A stretch of 64,000 bases of DNA from Egibacteraceae bacterium (GCA_030446745.1 JAUJMS010000007.1:6108-70107), one strand, 5' to 3'; shown: positions 17,998 through 27,573, counted from the stretch's first letter. The notes: generated by a model not told the origin, from the letters alone. Made by a program: numbers and translations.

Positions 17998-18897
17998 TCA
18001 AGAGGCAGGGCCGGGCACCAGGTCGAGCAGCGTCGCCTCAGGCCGGCACGCGAAGCGCACCGGCGCGAAGCGCGAGTGACCGAGGCCGGCCGAGACGTGC
18101 AGCCACAGCCGGCCGCCGTCCCGCGACAGCCCGCGGGAGCGACGCAGCGGCAGGTCGCTGTTGTTGGCCAGCGCCCCGATGCCTGGCACGCGCAGCTGCC
18201 CACCGTGGGTGTGGCCGGCGAACGCGAGGTCGAAGCCGGCGCGGTCGAAGCGCTCCACCGCCGACCGGTACGGCGCGTGCACCAGCGCCAGTCGCACCGC
18301 GACGTCGGCGGACGGCGGCTGCCAGTCCAGCGCCTCAGGCTGGGCGTAGCCGATGTGTGGGTCGCCGAGGCCCGCGACGTCGACCGGACCGGCCGGGGTG
18401 GCCACGGTTGCGCGGTCGTTGTGCAGCACGGTATAGCCGGCGTGGCGCAGGCCGGTAACGAGGCGGGCGGTGTCCAGGCGGCGCCCGTAGCGGCGCCGCT
18501 CGGGGGCAACGAGGTAGTCCAAGGGGTTCTTCGGCGTCGCGCCCCAGTAGTCGTGGGCGCCGAGCACCGCCACGCCGGCACGGCCGGCGACGACGCCGGC
18601 GAGGGCGTCGACGACCTCGGCGATGCTCGCGTCGGCTTCCAGCAGGTCACCCGTGACGACGACGAGGTCGGGGCCCGTCGCGCCGCATGCGCGGACGAAG
18701 TCGAGGCGGTGGCGTTGGCCGGGCAGCTGGTGCAGGTCGGACAGATGCAGCACGCGCAACGGCCCCGTCGCGGCCGGTCGCAGCACCGGCACGGTCGCGG
18801 TGCGCAGCGCGTACCAGCGCCGTTCGAGCAGCGCGCCGTACGCCACCGCGGCCGTGCCCGCCCCGGCGACGACCGCGAGGGCGCGCCGGCGGATCAC
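17998..18897 (-). CDS. membrane-anchored metallophosphoesterase (YkuE-like)
   Basis: A 299-residue calcineurin-like phosphoesterase. A short N-terminal hydrophobic segment (ALAVVAGAGTAAVAYGALL) is followed by the metal motifs LHLSDLHQ (DxH), VVTGDLLEADA (GD), VLGAHDYWG (GAHD in place of the usual GNHD) and FAGHTHGGQLRVPG (GHTHxG). The order matches YkuE-like enzymes. The substrate is unknown. The GTG at 18895-18897 overlaps the PBP stop codon, so it is translationally coupled to the upstream penicillin-binding protein. Mycobacteria keep a similar gene next to ponA2 (from memory). Confidence 0.93.
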   Translation of the reverse strand: MIRRRALAVVAGAGTAAVAYGALLERRWYALRTATVPVLRPAATGPLRVLHLSDLHQLPGQRHRLDFVRACGATGPDLVVVTGDLLEADASIAEVVDALAGVVAGRAGVAVLGAHDYWGATPKNPLDYLVAPERRRYGRRLDTARLVTGLRHAGYTVLHNDRATVATPAGPVDVAGLGDPHIGYAQPEALDWQPPSADVAVRLALVHAPYRSAVERFDRAGFDLAFAGHTHGGQLRVPGIGALANNSDLPLRRSRGLSRDGGRLWLHVSAGLGHSRFAPVRFACRPEATLLDLVPGPAS

Positions 18898-21362
18898 GGT
18901 GAGGGCGGTGTCGCCGTCGTCGCCTCGGACACCGTCTCGGCGGGCAGCGGGACGCGCCCGATGTCGACCGAGATTCTGCCGAACAGCACCGCCGAGCCTG
19001 CCGCCGGCGACTGCGACACGACGCGACCCACGTCGTCGGGGTCGGCCACCGGCACGGGCGTCACCGTCGCGACGATGCCGGCTTCAGCGAGTAGCGCGTC
19101 GGCCTCGGCCACGGTCAAGCCGACGACGTCGGGCACCTCGGGGGCATCGGTGCTGCCGTCGGACACGGTCAGCGTCACGATGGCGCCCTCGGGCAGCCGG
19201 GTGCCGCCCGGCGGCTGCTGCGCGATCACCGTTCCGGCCGGCCGGTAGTCGTCGGTCGTCTCGACGGTCACCGTGAACCCGGTGCCTTCGAGCAGGGGCC
19301 GGGCCGCGACGGTCTGCGCGCCGACCGTGTCGGGCACGGTCGCCCGCGGCAAGCGCGGCGGGGCGGGGAACTTGGCGACCGGCAGATCGAGGGTGTCGAC
19401 GGCGCGGCGCATGAACTTCGCCCAGATCATCGTCGGCAGGCAGCCGCCCGTGACCAACCCGTCGGTGCAGCGCGAGTCGATGATCGCCCGGGTGCGCCGC
19501 GGGTCGCCGACCCACGTCGAGGTGGACAGCTGCGGCACGTAGCCGACGAACCATGCGTCGCGGTAGTTGTTCGTCGTGCCGGTCTTGCCGGCCGCCGGCC
19601 GGCCGATCTGGCCGTTCGTCGACGCGGTGCCCGCCTCGATCGGCCCGCGCAGCAGCTTCGTCGCGCGTGCGGCGATCCCGGCCTCCACCGCCCGGACGCA
19701 CTCGTCGCCGTTGCGGATCAGCGTGCGGCCGTTGCGGTCGACGACCTCGGTGATCGCGTACGGCCGGCAGTGCACGCCCTCGTTCGCGAGGGTTCCGTAC
19801 GCCGACGCCATGTCGAGCCCGTAGACGTCCTTCGTGCCGAGCACGTACGAGCAGAACGGCGTGCCGAAGTCGGCGGTGATGCCCATCCGCTCCGCGACCT
19901 CGACGAGCTTCGCCGGACCCGTGAGGTCGAGCAGGCGGGTGAAGTAGGTGTTCGACGACTTGGCCGTCGCCGCCGCCATGTCGAGCGTGCCCTGGCTCGC
20001 GTCGGCGTAGTTGCCGACCTTGTACGGCTTCTTTTCGACGTCGCGGCAGACCGGGTTGCGCGTCGTGTAGCTCGCCCCGGCCTGGAAGGTGTACGCGGGG
20101 CTGATGCCGTGCTCCAGGGCGGCGACGACTTGGAAGGGCTTGAACGCCGAGCCGGCCTGGCGCCCCGCCGGCGAGCCGAGGCCGCGGACCGCCGGCGTCA
20201 CCTGCGTCTGGCCGGGACCGTTGCCGAAACGCTTGGGTCCCACGCCGATCGCGAGGATCTCACCGCTGCGCGGGTCCACCGCCGTCAGCGCCGCCTGGGG
20301 CCCGTTCGTGGCGACGAGGACGTCGGTGATCGCGTCGCGGGCGATGCGCTGCAGCCGTGGGTCCAGCGTCGTCTTGATCGTCAGGCCGCCGCGCAGCACG
20401 ACGCGGTCGCGGGCGGCGCGCGTCGGCCCGAGCGCCGGCTCGTCTTTGAGCAGCTCGCGGACGTAGGTCACGAACAGCGAGTCGCTGTCTGGCGGTCGGC
20501 GGGCCAGCCGAAGGCCCAGCCCACGCGAGCGCAGCCGTGCCGCCTTCGCCGGGTCGAGCCACCCCTCCTGGGCCATCTGGGTGAGCACGATGTTGCGCCG
20601 GCCCCTGGCGGCACGCGGGTGGTCGACAGGGTCGTTGTCCTCCGGGGCGCGGATCAACCCGGCGAGCAGCGCGGCCTGCGCGACGGTGAGGTCGCCGACG
20701 TCGCGGTCGAAGTAGTACTCCGCGGCGGTGCCGATGCCATACACGCCGTTGCCGAAGTAGGCGAGGTTGAGGTATGCGGCGAGGATCTCTTCCTTGGACA
20801 ACCGCCGCTCCAGCTCGATGGCGTAGACCGCCTCGCGCAGCTTGCGCGTCACCGTGCGGGAGGTGTCCTTCAGTACCGCGTTTTTCACCAGCTGCTGGGT
20901 GATCGTCGAGCCTCCCGACGTCACCTTGCCGGCGCGCAGGTTGCCGAAGCCTGCGCGCGCGATCGCCCGCCAGTTCACTCCCTCGTGTTCGAAGAAGCGA
21001 GCGTCCTCGGTCGCCAGTACGGCGTCCAGCACGCGGCGGGGCACGTCGTCGAGGTCGACGAGCTTGCGGTTCTCGACGCCGTGGAGGATCGCCAGCACGC
21101 TGCCGTCACGGGCGAGCACGACGCTGCGCTCCGGCGGTTGCGCGAGGCCCTCCGGCAGCGGTGGGAAGTCGAGGACGTCGCGGTCGACGGCCGCGATCGC
21201 GGTCGACGCGACGCTGGCGGTGGGCGAGAGACTCGCCGCGAGCAGCACGCCGGCCCCGGCGATGACGAAGACGAGCAGCACCAGCCGGCCGACGGCGCGG
21301 CCCCAGGTGTCGACGCGGCCGAGCCGCTGCGCCACAGCGTCGAGTCGCGCGGGGAAGGACAC
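18894..21362 (-). CDS. ponA: class A penicillin-binding protein with PASTA domains
   Basis: An 822-residue bifunctional peptidoglycan synthase. An N-terminal membrane anchor is at about residues 25-50 (LVLLVFVIAGAGVLLAASL). The GT51 transglycosylase has ATEDARFFEHEGVNW (catalytic Glu), GGSTITQQLVKNAVL and KEEILAAYLNLAYFG. The transpeptidase has SAFK with Ser405 as nucleophile, an SSN motif (AKSSNTYF) and KTGTTN. Two PASTA domains follow (about residues 675-810: VPDTVGAQTVAARPLLEGTGF and VPDVVGLTVAEADALLAEAG), which sense muropeptides or bind lipid II. GTG 21362 starts the gene, close to the ArsA pair upstream. Confidence 0.96.
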   Translation of the reverse strand: MSFPARLDAVAQRLGRVDTWGRAVGRLVLLVFVIAGAGVLLAASLSPTASVASTAIAAVDRDVLDFPPLPEGLAQPPERSVVLARDGSVLAILHGVENRKLVDLDDVPRRVLDAVLATEDARFFEHEGVNWRAIARAGFGNLRAGKVTSGGSTITQQLVKNAVLKDTSRTVTRKLREAVYAIELERRLSKEEILAAYLNLAYFGNGVYGIGTAAEYYFDRDVGDLTVAQAALLAGLIRAPEDNDPVDHPRAARGRRNIVLTQMAQEGWLDPAKAARLRSRGLGLRLARRPPDSDSLFVTYVRELLKDEPALGPTRAARDRVVLRGGLTIKTTLDPRLQRIARDAITDVLVATNGPQAALTAVDPRSGEILAIGVGPKRFGNGPGQTQVTPAVRGLGSPAGRQAGSAFKPFQVVAALEHGISPAYTFQAGASYTTRNPVCRDVEKKPYKVGNYADASQGTLDMAAATAKSSNTYFTRLLDLTGPAKLVEVAERMGITADFGTPFCSYVLGTKDVYGLDMASAYGTLANEGVHCRPYAITEVVDRNGRTLIRNGDECVRAVEAGIAARATKLLRGPIEAGTASTNGQIGRPAAGKTGTTNNYRDAWFVGYVPQLSTSTWVGDPRRTRAIIDSRCTDGLVTGGCLPTMIWAKFMRRAVDTLDLPVAKFPAPPRLPRATVPDTVGAQTVAARPLLEGTGFTVTVETTDDYRPAGTVIAQQPPGGTRLPEGAIVTLTVSDGSTDAPEVPDVVGLTVAEADALLAEAGIVATVTPVPVADPDDVGRVVSQSPAAGSAVLFGRISVDIGRVPLPAETVSEATTATPPSP

Positions 21363-21382
21363 GCGGCCAGAGTACGGCGAGA

Positions 21383-22534
21383 TCAGCCGCCGTGGCCGTA
21401 CAAATAGGATCCGACGGCGGCAAGGTCGTCGACGTCGTGGACGTCGCCGCGCAGCAGCGGCACCTCCGTCAAGGTCCGCGGGTCCAGCCCATGCAGTGCG
21501 GCGGCGATGATCTTGCGCTCGCGCCGCGCGACGTCGACGCGGTCGGCGTGCAGGCGCAGCACCGCCGCCGCCGCCTGTTGCTCGGGTCCTCCGCCGGCGA
21601 GGCGGTCCGCCGCCGCGAGCGCTTCGGCCGGTCGCAGGCTCGCGACCGCCGGCACGGGCGGCGGGGTCACCCGGTTCACGACGAGCCCCGCGGTGGGCAT
21701 CCCGTCTTCGGCGAGGCGTTCCAGGAAGTACCGCGCCTCGCGCAGGGCGGGCGACTCGGGGCTCGCCACGACGACGAAGGCGGTGTCAGGGGACTGGAGC
21801 AGCTTGTACACCGCCTGCGCCCGCTGCTTGAACCCGTCGTACATCCCGTCGAAGGACTGGAAGAACTCGGCGAGGTCGCCGAGCAGCGCCTGGCCGGTCA
21901 GCTTCGACGCGGCCCGCATGAACAGCCCCGCCCCGAAGCCCGCGGCCCGGGTCGCGAGCTTGCCGGCCGCCATGCCAGGAGCGAGGAACATCTTGAGGAA
22001 GCGGCCCTCCAAGAAGTCGGTCAGCCGGCGTGGCGCGTCGAGAAAGTCCAGGGCGTTGCGCGTCGGCGGGGTGTCGATGACGATGCAGTCGTAGGCGCCG
22101 AGTTCGGCCAGGTCGTGCAGCTTCTCCATCGCCATGTACTCCTGCGTTCCGGCGAGGGAGTCGCTCATCTGCTGGTAGAAGCGGTTGCCCTTGATCCGCG
22201 CGGCGCGCGCCGCGTCGCCGGCGTGGCGCTCGATGACCTCGTCGAACGTCCGCTTCATGTCGAGCATCATCGCGTCGAGCCCGTCGACGCCCGCGACGGG
22301 ATGCGGTCGGTCGCCCAGCTCACCCAAGCCCAGCGACTGCGCCAAGCGCCGCGCCGGGTCGATCGTGAGCACGATCGTGCGCCGGCCGCGTCGCGCCGCC
22401 CCGACCGCCAGCGCCGCAGCCGTCGTCGTCTTGCCGACGCCGCCGGACCCGGTGCACACGATGACGTGGCGCTCGGCGACGACGGCGGCCAGGTCACGGG
22501 CTCGCGCGGCGTCGAGCGGGTCGCTGCGCGTCAC
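21383..22534 (-). CDS. ArsA/Get3-like ATPase, second of a pair
   Basis: A 383-residue P-loop ATPase. The signature deviant Walker A GSGGVGKTTTAAALAVGAA is at about residues 31-49, followed by TIDPARRLAQSLGLGEL and a switch region IVIDTPPTRNALDFLDAP. The central part (KRTFDEVIERHAGD and FFQSFDGMYDGFKQRAQAVYKLL) is typical of the actinobacterial two-subunit version. Together with the adjacent paralogue it may form a heterodimer; mycobacterial homologues have been linked to redox stress (recalled, not verified). GTG 22534 overlaps the stop of the upstream partner. Confidence 0.93.
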   Translation of the reverse strand: MTRSDPLDAARARDLAAVVAERHVIVCTGSGGVGKTTTAAALAVGAARRGRRTIVLTIDPARRLAQSLGLGELGDRPHPVAGVDGLDAMMLDMKRTFDEVIERHAGDAARAARIKGNRFYQQMSDSLAGTQEYMAMEKLHDLAELGAYDCIVIDTPPTRNALDFLDAPRRLTDFLEGRFLKMFLAPGMAAGKLATRAAGFGAGLFMRAASKLTGQALLGDLAEFFQSFDGMYDGFKQRAQAVYKLLQSPDTAFVVVASPESPALREARYFLERLAEDGMPTAGLVVNRVTPPPVPAVASLRPAEALAAADRLAGGGPEQQAAAAVLRLHADRVDVARRERKIIAAALHGLDPRTLTEVPLLRGDVHDVDDLAAVGSYLYGHGG

Positions 22535-23499
22535 AGCGCCGCCTCGATGACGTCCGCGAGCCGCTCGACCTCGGCCGGGCCGAAGCGGTCATCCCACAGG
22601 TACGGCAGCTCGAACAGCGGTAGGGCCACCCGGTCGGCGAGGTCGGCGCGCATTCGATCCTGCAGGTCCAGGCGCCGCAGGTGGGCGTCGCCGACGTCGA
22701 GCAGCGCCGCCGCCGCCGCGGCGTCCACGGCGAGGTCAGCGCCGGCGAGCACGCCGCGCAGCTCCTCGGCGTCGAGGTCGTCGAGGGCCTTGCGCGCGGC
22801 CTCGTCGAGGCGCTCCTCGAGGACCCGGTTGACGACGACCGGTCCGACCGTGACGCCGAGGTCGCGCAGCGCGGCGACGCTCTCGACGGTCTCCTGCACC
22901 GGCATCTCCTCGAGCAGCGTGACGAGCTGCAGGTGCGTGCGCGCCGGGTCTTGGAGCATCTCGATCACGCTTTGGGCCTGCTGGCGCACCGGCCCGACGT
23001 TCACCAGCTCGGTCGTCGCGTCCGGCGCGCGCAGGAAGTTCACGATCCGTCCGGTGGGCGGGGCGTCGACGACGATGAGGTCGTAGGCGAAGCGGCCGTC
23101 GGCCCGGCGCCGGCGCTCCATCTCCTTGACCTTGCCGATGAGCAGCACGTCTTTGATGCCGGGCGCGGCGCTCGTGGCGAACTCCACCGCCGACGAGCTG
23201 GTCACGATCCGCGACAGCCGCCTCGCGCCGTAGAACATGTCGAGGTACTCGCGCAGCGACGCTTCGGGGTCGATCGACAGCCCGAACAGCCCGGGGCGGA
23301 ACTCGCGCTCGGTGAAGTCCCACGGCTGTGTCGCGAACAGCCGCGACAGGCTCTGGCGACCCTCGACCTCGACCAGGCAGGTCCGCCGCCCGAAGCGTGC
23401 CGCCGCGACGGCCAGCGCCGCCGCGACGGACGTCTTGCCGACCCCGCCCTTGCCGGTGACGACGAGCAGGCGCGGATCGAGCAGGTCGGATACGTCCAC
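22531..23499 (-). CDS. ArsA/Get3-like ATPase, first of a pair
   Basis: A 322-residue paralogue of the next gene. The Walker A is LLVVTGKGGVGKTSVAAAL at about residues 10-28, followed by LVEVEGRQSLSRLF and LIVVDAPPTGRIVNFLRAPD. The mixture of GKGGVGKT and AAPGIKDVLLIGKVKEME is characteristic of the upstream member of the pair. GTG 23499 (VDVSDLLDPR) is preferred; a TTG at 23568 would add 23 residues without domain similarity. The stop (TGA 22531-22533) and the following GTG overlap as GTGA, so the two ATPases are co-translated in equal amounts. Confidence 0.93.
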   Translation of the reverse strand: MDVSDLLDPRLLVVTGKGGVGKTSVAAALAVAAARFGRRTCLVEVEGRQSLSRLFATQPWDFTEREFRPGLFGLSIDPEASLREYLDMFYGARRLSRIVTSSSAVEFATSAAPGIKDVLLIGKVKEMERRRRADGRFAYDLIVVDAPPTGRIVNFLRAPDATTELVNVGPVRQQAQSVIEMLQDPARTHLQLVTLLEEMPVQETVESVAALRDLGVTVGPVVVNRVLEERLDEAARKALDDLDAEELRGVLAGADLAVDAAAAAALLDVGDAHLRRLDLQDRMRADLADRVALPLFELPYLWDDRFGPAEVERLADVIEAAL

Positions 23500-23578
23500 G
23501 ATGCGGGGTGCTCCGGCGGGTAGAGGAGGCGCGTGACGCTTGGCGTCTCCTATACCCGACCGGCGCAACCCTGCACGG

Positions 23579-25531
23579 CTACTCCTTGCCGGTGTAGCGG
23601 AAGATCCACAACCCGGTGTCGCGGTCGCTCATCAGCAGCAGCGGCCGCTTCTCGTTGTCGCGGCCCCGACCGCGGTCGCGGTCGTTGAGCAGCGCCTGCC
23701 CTTGCTCGAGCGGGAACACGCCCCAGAAGTCGTTGCCGCCCTCGGCGATGTAGTGCCCGACCTCGGTGATCCCGTCGGCGCCGAACTTCGCGATGCGCAG
23801 ACCGGCGTCGTAGTAGGAGAAGTAGGCGAGGTTCTTGCTCGCCCGCGGGTCGGTCTTGACCTCGTGGACCGTCAGGTTGCCGAAGCCGCTCGCGAACGCG
23901 GGATCCAGCGCCTCGGGCACGGCGTAGGCGTCGATCTCCTGCAGCGTCGCCCCGTCGTGCAGGCGCACGTAGCCCCAGCCGTCGAACACCGTGCGCGCCT
24001 TGATCGACTCGCCCAGCGTCCCGATGGCGGGCAGGTCGCCGCCGGCGGCGAAGCCTTCCGGCGGCGCGTACGCCGGCGCGTCGTTGAACAGCAGGTGCAT
24101 GGCGCGGTGACCGACGCAGACCGCCGAGATGTCGCTGGAGTCGAATTTGTGGCCCTTGCTGCCGCAGATGAACGCGTCGGGCACCAAGCCGCCGCGGGCG
24201 CCGCCGTGGCTGTTGCCGACGATGACCGCGTCGTAGCCGGCGAGCTTGCCGCTCTCGACCTTCGTGGAGAAGAAGCACACGCCGCGGCTGAACACGACGA
24301 CGCTCGCGCCCGTGGCGGAGGCGCTGGGCACCTCCGCGCGGTCCGACGTGCCGTTGCCGTTGCTGTCCTCCTCGCAGCCCGAGCCGCCGAACACCGTCGT
24401 CCCGGTCAGGCCGGCGTCGCCGTACGCCGACTCGATCGGCTCGGTCCAGCCGAACTCGCCGGCGCCGTAGGGGCCGGCGTTGGGTCCCGTGGTGATCTGG
24501 AACAGTGTGCGGAACGGCGAGAAGTCCTCGTCGGAGGACAGGATGTAGTCGCCGGTCGCGTTCCAGTAGCTCTGGTGGCTGTTGCCCTCGGCGATCTGGA
24601 AGCCGGCGAGATCGGGCGACGGGAAGTCGGAGTCGGTGACGAACACCGGGTTGGCCGGGTCGTCGATGTTGAGCAGGATCTGCCCGGCGTCCCAGTACGA
24701 CACCAGCATGAAGGTGTGACTGCCGATGCGCTTGACCTGGATGTCGTGGTTGAACAGCGTGTCGCCGTTGCCGTAGTTGCCCTGCGCCCCCGGGAAGTTC
24801 TCGATGCCGGTCTCCGACACCAGCACGGCCGGCCCCGTGCCCGCGATCGCGGGCGTCAGATCGAAGATGTCGATGTCTTTGAGGTCCTGGTTGTCCACCG
24901 CGACGGCGTAGGCGCGGTCGTTGACCACGAACGCCTGCACCGAGTGCGTCGTGTGGAACGTCTGCCGCGGCACGGCCGGCGTCGCGTCGCCGAACTGCCC
25001 GAGCTTGACGGCCGCGCGCGGGTTGGTGACGTCCCAGACGCCGATGCCGGACGTGACCGACAGATTGCCGTTACACGTCTCGTTGTTGTGCACCAGGATG
25101 TGGCGGCCGTTGAAGTCGATGACGTGGACGCCCTCGCCGACGTAGCTGTTCGGCTCGGCGGGCAGGAAGCCGACCTTCGCCGGGTTCGCCGCGTCGCTGA
25201 CGTCCACGACGTGGACGCCGGTGCCCGCACCGCCGCGGCTCACACACTCGGGGTGGAAGGCGTTGAGGTAGGCGTGGTTGCCGAAGGCCGCCACGTCGGC
25301 GATCCCGCCGTCGACGGCGGTGAGGTCCACCCGGCCGACGAGGTCGACGTTGCTGCTCGAGGCCGGGAGATGCCCCGCCTCGCCGCCGTGCTGGTGGTGA
25401 CCGTCCTCGACCGGCCCGTCAACCGGGTCGGCGTCGCGGTCCTCGGGACCACTCGCACCCGCGACCCCCGACAACGCCGTCGCGAGCGTACACACCAAGA
25501 CCACGACAATGAGCCGTACACGAACAGACAT
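23579..25531 (-). CDS. secreted LVIVD-repeat protein with PA-like domain
   Basis: A 650-residue exported protein. The signal peptide covers about residues 1-26 (LIVVVLVCTLATALSGVAGA). The body has LVIVD-type beta-propeller repeats (GTGVHVVDVSDAANPAKVGF, GIGVWDVTNPRAAVKLGQ, IDIFDLTPAIAGTGPA). An insertion at about residues 390-480 resembles a protease-associated domain (ASVVVFSRGVCFFSTKVES, YDAVIVGNSHGG). The end returns to a propeller blade (GADGITEVGHYIAEGGNDFW, LWIFRYTGKE). The role is unknown; LVIVD proteins are surface or periplasmic. GGGAGG lies eight bases before ATG 25531. A second LVIVD protein is at 59989. Confidence 0.85.
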   Translation of the reverse strand: MSVRVRLIVVVLVCTLATALSGVAGASGPEDRDADPVDGPVEDGHHQHGGEAGHLPASSSNVDLVGRVDLTAVDGGIADVAAFGNHAYLNAFHPECVSRGGAGTGVHVVDVSDAANPAKVGFLPAEPNSYVGEGVHVIDFNGRHILVHNNETCNGNLSVTSGIGVWDVTNPRAAVKLGQFGDATPAVPRQTFHTTHSVQAFVVNDRAYAVAVDNQDLKDIDIFDLTPAIAGTGPAVLVSETGIENFPGAQGNYGNGDTLFNHDIQVKRIGSHTFMLVSYWDAGQILLNIDDPANPVFVTDSDFPSPDLAGFQIAEGNSHQSYWNATGDYILSSDEDFSPFRTLFQITTGPNAGPYGAGEFGWTEPIESAYGDAGLTGTTVFGGSGCEEDSNGNGTSDRAEVPSASATGASVVVFSRGVCFFSTKVESGKLAGYDAVIVGNSHGGARGGLVPDAFICGSKGHKFDSSDISAVCVGHRAMHLLFNDAPAYAPPEGFAAGGDLPAIGTLGESIKARTVFDGWGYVRLHDGATLQEIDAYAVPEALDPAFASGFGNLTVHEVKTDPRASKNLAYFSYYDAGLRIAKFGADGITEVGHYIAEGGNDFWGVFPLEQGQALLNDRDRGRGRDNEKRPLLLMSDRDTGLWIFRYTGKE

Positions 25532-25650
25532 GACAAACCTCCCGCCTTAGAAGGGACCGGCCGCGGCGGGTATTCTCCCCCAAACCGGCCGCCGTTGTCC
25601 AGCACTTTGTCGTGAGGTCGCCGCGGGGCGCCCTCCCTACACTGGCGGCC

Positions 25651-27114
25651 ATGACTGTCCGCCGTCTGGTCGGGGGCCGTGCCGCGTTGCGCCGGTGCGG
25701 TGCGCTGCTCGTCGTTGCCGGGCTGCTCGTCGGCCTGCTCGTCGGCCTGCTCGCCGCGGCCGCCGGCGCGCACGGCGACGGCACGCTCGTCGACGTCGTC
25801 GAGGTCGAGGGAACCATCGACCGCACCGTCGTCGGGTACCTGCGCGACGCGGTCGCGACCGCCGAGGCCGACGGCGCGGAGGTCCTCGTCGTGCAGCTCG
25901 ACAGCCCGGGAGGGCTCGGCGTCCCGGTCGCCGAGCTCGTCGAGCTCATCACGACCAGCCGCGTGCCGGTCGCGGTGTGGGTCGGCCCTTCCGGGTCGCA
26001 GGCGGCCAGCGCTGGGACCTACGTCGCCTACGCCGCCCACGTCCTCGCGGTCGCGCCGGCGACGACGATCGGCGCGGCGACCCCCGTCGACCTCGGCGAC
26101 GGGAACGTGTCGCCGGACGAGCGCAACGCCGCCGAGGCGCAGCTCGTCGCGCTGGCCGAGCTGCGCGGGCGCAACGTCGACTTCGCCCGCGCCGCGGTGC
26201 GTGACGGCGCCGTCGTCGCCGTCGGCGAGACCGCGGCGCTGCCGCCGAACGCCCAGCTGCCGCCGCGCATCGACCGGGGCGACGTCGAGCTGCTCTCCGC
26301 CGCCGCGGTGGCCGACCGCCGGGTCGTCGAGTTCGTCGCCACGGACATCTTCGACGTGGTCGCCGCGCTCGACGGCCGCGAGGTCACCATGACGACCGCC
26401 GACGGCACGAGCGGGCCCCGGACGTTGCACGTCGACGCCGAAGACGCCAACGTCCGCTTCAACAACCTCGGGCTGGTCCGCCGCGCGCTCCACACGGTCG
26501 CGAACCCGACGCTGGCCTACCTGTTGCTCGTTGTCGGCGCGCTCGCACTGCTGTTCGAGGTGTTCCAGCCGGGCTTCGGCGTCGCCGGCGTCTCCGGACT
26601 CGTGCTGCTCGGGCTGGGGCTGTACGGCCTGTCGGTCCTGCCGGTGAGCTGGCTCGCGTTCGGCCTGGTCGTCGCGGGACTGGCGCTGCTCGCCGCCGAC
26701 CTGGCCATCGCCCGCCTCGGCCTGCTCACCGCGGGCGGCACGGTGGCGCTGACCGTCGGGTCGTTGCTGCTGTTCCCCGGGCCGGCGCCGTTGCGCCTGT
26801 CGCCGTGGTTGGTCGCCGGCGTCGTCGCGTTCACCGTCGTGTTCTTCGTCGTCATCATGACGACGGTGCTGCGGGCGCAGGGCAACCAGGCGCTGGCCGG
26901 GGCGGAGGGCATCGCCGGCAAGGTCGGCGTCGTCCGGTCGATGCTCAACCCGGAAGGCCACGTGTTCGTCGACGGGGCGCTGTGGCGGGCACGCGCGCCC
27001 GAGGCGGCCGGGAAGGTGCGCACGGGGACGCGCGTGCGCATCCTCGGCGTCAACGACCGCCTCACGCTGGACGTGGAGCTCGTCGACAGCGGCGACACGA
27101 CCGCCGTCGGCTGA
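25651..27114 (+). CDS. nfeD: NfeD/ClpP-class membrane serine protease
   Basis: A 487-residue NfeD1b-type protein. A signal anchor (residues 18-40) leads to a ClpP-like protease domain: VDVVEVEGTIDRTVVGYLR, LDSPGGLGVPV, GPSGSQAASAGTYVAYAAH with the nucleophile Ser in the ASAG motif. Four or more transmembrane helices follow (about residues 285-410: LAYLLLVVGALALLFEVFQPGFGV, LVLLGLGLYGLSVLPVSWLAFG). A C-terminal OB-fold is present (GIAGKVGVVRSMLNPEGHVF, GTRVRILGVNDRLTLDVEL). It would partner with stomatin-like proteins, but none is adjacent. TACACT at 25638-25643, eight bases before the ATG, hints at a leaderless transcript. Confidence 0.94.
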   Translation: MTVRRLVGGRAALRRCGALLVVAGLLVGLLVGLLAAAAGAHGDGTLVDVVEVEGTIDRTVVGYLRDAVATAEADGAEVLVVQLDSPGGLGVPVAELVELITTSRVPVAVWVGPSGSQAASAGTYVAYAAHVLAVAPATTIGAATPVDLGDGNVSPDERNAAEAQLVALAELRGRNVDFARAAVRDGAVVAVGETAALPPNAQLPPRIDRGDVELLSAAAVADRRVVEFVATDIFDVVAALDGREVTMTTADGTSGPRTLHVDAEDANVRFNNLGLVRRALHTVANPTLAYLLLVVGALALLFEVFQPGFGVAGVSGLVLLGLGLYGLSVLPVSWLAFGLVVAGLALLAADLAIARLGLLTAGGTVALTVGSLLLFPGPAPLRLSPWLVAGVVAFTVVFFVVIMTTVLRAQGNQALAGAEGIAGKVGVVRSMLNPEGHVFVDGALWRARAPEAAGKVRTGTRVRILGVNDRLTLDVELVDSGDTTAVG

Positions 27115-27164
27115 GACGCGTCGGACCGGCAGCCGAAGAAAAAAGCCCTATACACGGCGGGCGT

Positions 27165-27186
27165 CGGGTCGTACCCTCGCGACCCG
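27165..27186. promoter_or_regulatory. inverted repeat around a -10-like element upstream of whiB
   Basis: CGGGTCG (27165-27171) and CGACCCG (27180-27186) flank TACCCTCG, 30 bases before the whiB ATG. TACCCT is a plausible -10 box, so the repeat could be an operator; a leader hairpin is also possible. Confidence 0.35.
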
Positions 27187-27215
27187 GACCGGACCCGTAC
27201 CTGTGGGGCGAGACG

Positions 27216-27500
27216 ATGGCAGCTGTGGCGCAGCCCACGACGGCGCTGTCGACCGAGTGGCAGCAGCGTGGCCGGTGTCGCGCCGGCGACTCGACGGTGT
27301 TCTTTCCGCCGGCGCATTTCGAGCACAAACCGGAGCGCGAGGTGCGCGAGGCGAAGGCCAAGGCGATCTGTGCCCGCTGCGTCGTTCGGGTCGAGTGCCT
27401 CGAGTGGGCGCTGGCGGTCCGCGAACCGCACGGCGTGTGGGGCGGGTGCTCGGAGCACGACCGCAAGCAGATCCTCGCGGGCAAGCGCGCCGCCTCCTGA
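27216..27500 (+). CDS. whiB: WhiB-like iron-sulfur transcription regulator
   Basis: A 94-residue Wbl protein. The four [4Fe-4S] cysteines are Cys21, Cys52, Cys55 and Cys61 (C-x30-C-x2-C-x5-C), followed by the G[VI]WGG turn (HGVWGGCSEH, about residues 73-78) and a basic tail (KQILAGKRAAS) that contacts DNA. Such proteins bind the primary sigma factor and sense redox or nitric oxide. GGGGCGAG lies before ATG 27216. The ArsA pair, PBP and RidA nearby match the mycobacterial whiB4 neighbourhood as I recall it, so WhiB4-like is a reasonable guess. Confidence 0.95.
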   Translation: MAAVAQPTTALSTEWQQRGRCRAGDSTVFFPPAHFEHKPEREVREAKAKAICARCVVRVECLEWALAVREPHGVWGGCSEHDRKQILAGKRAAS

Positions 27501-27573
27501 CTCGGGGCGGTCCGCCCGGCCGGCGGGGTAGGGTCTGGCGGCCGCTGTTCCGCCGACGACAGGACCGACGCCG

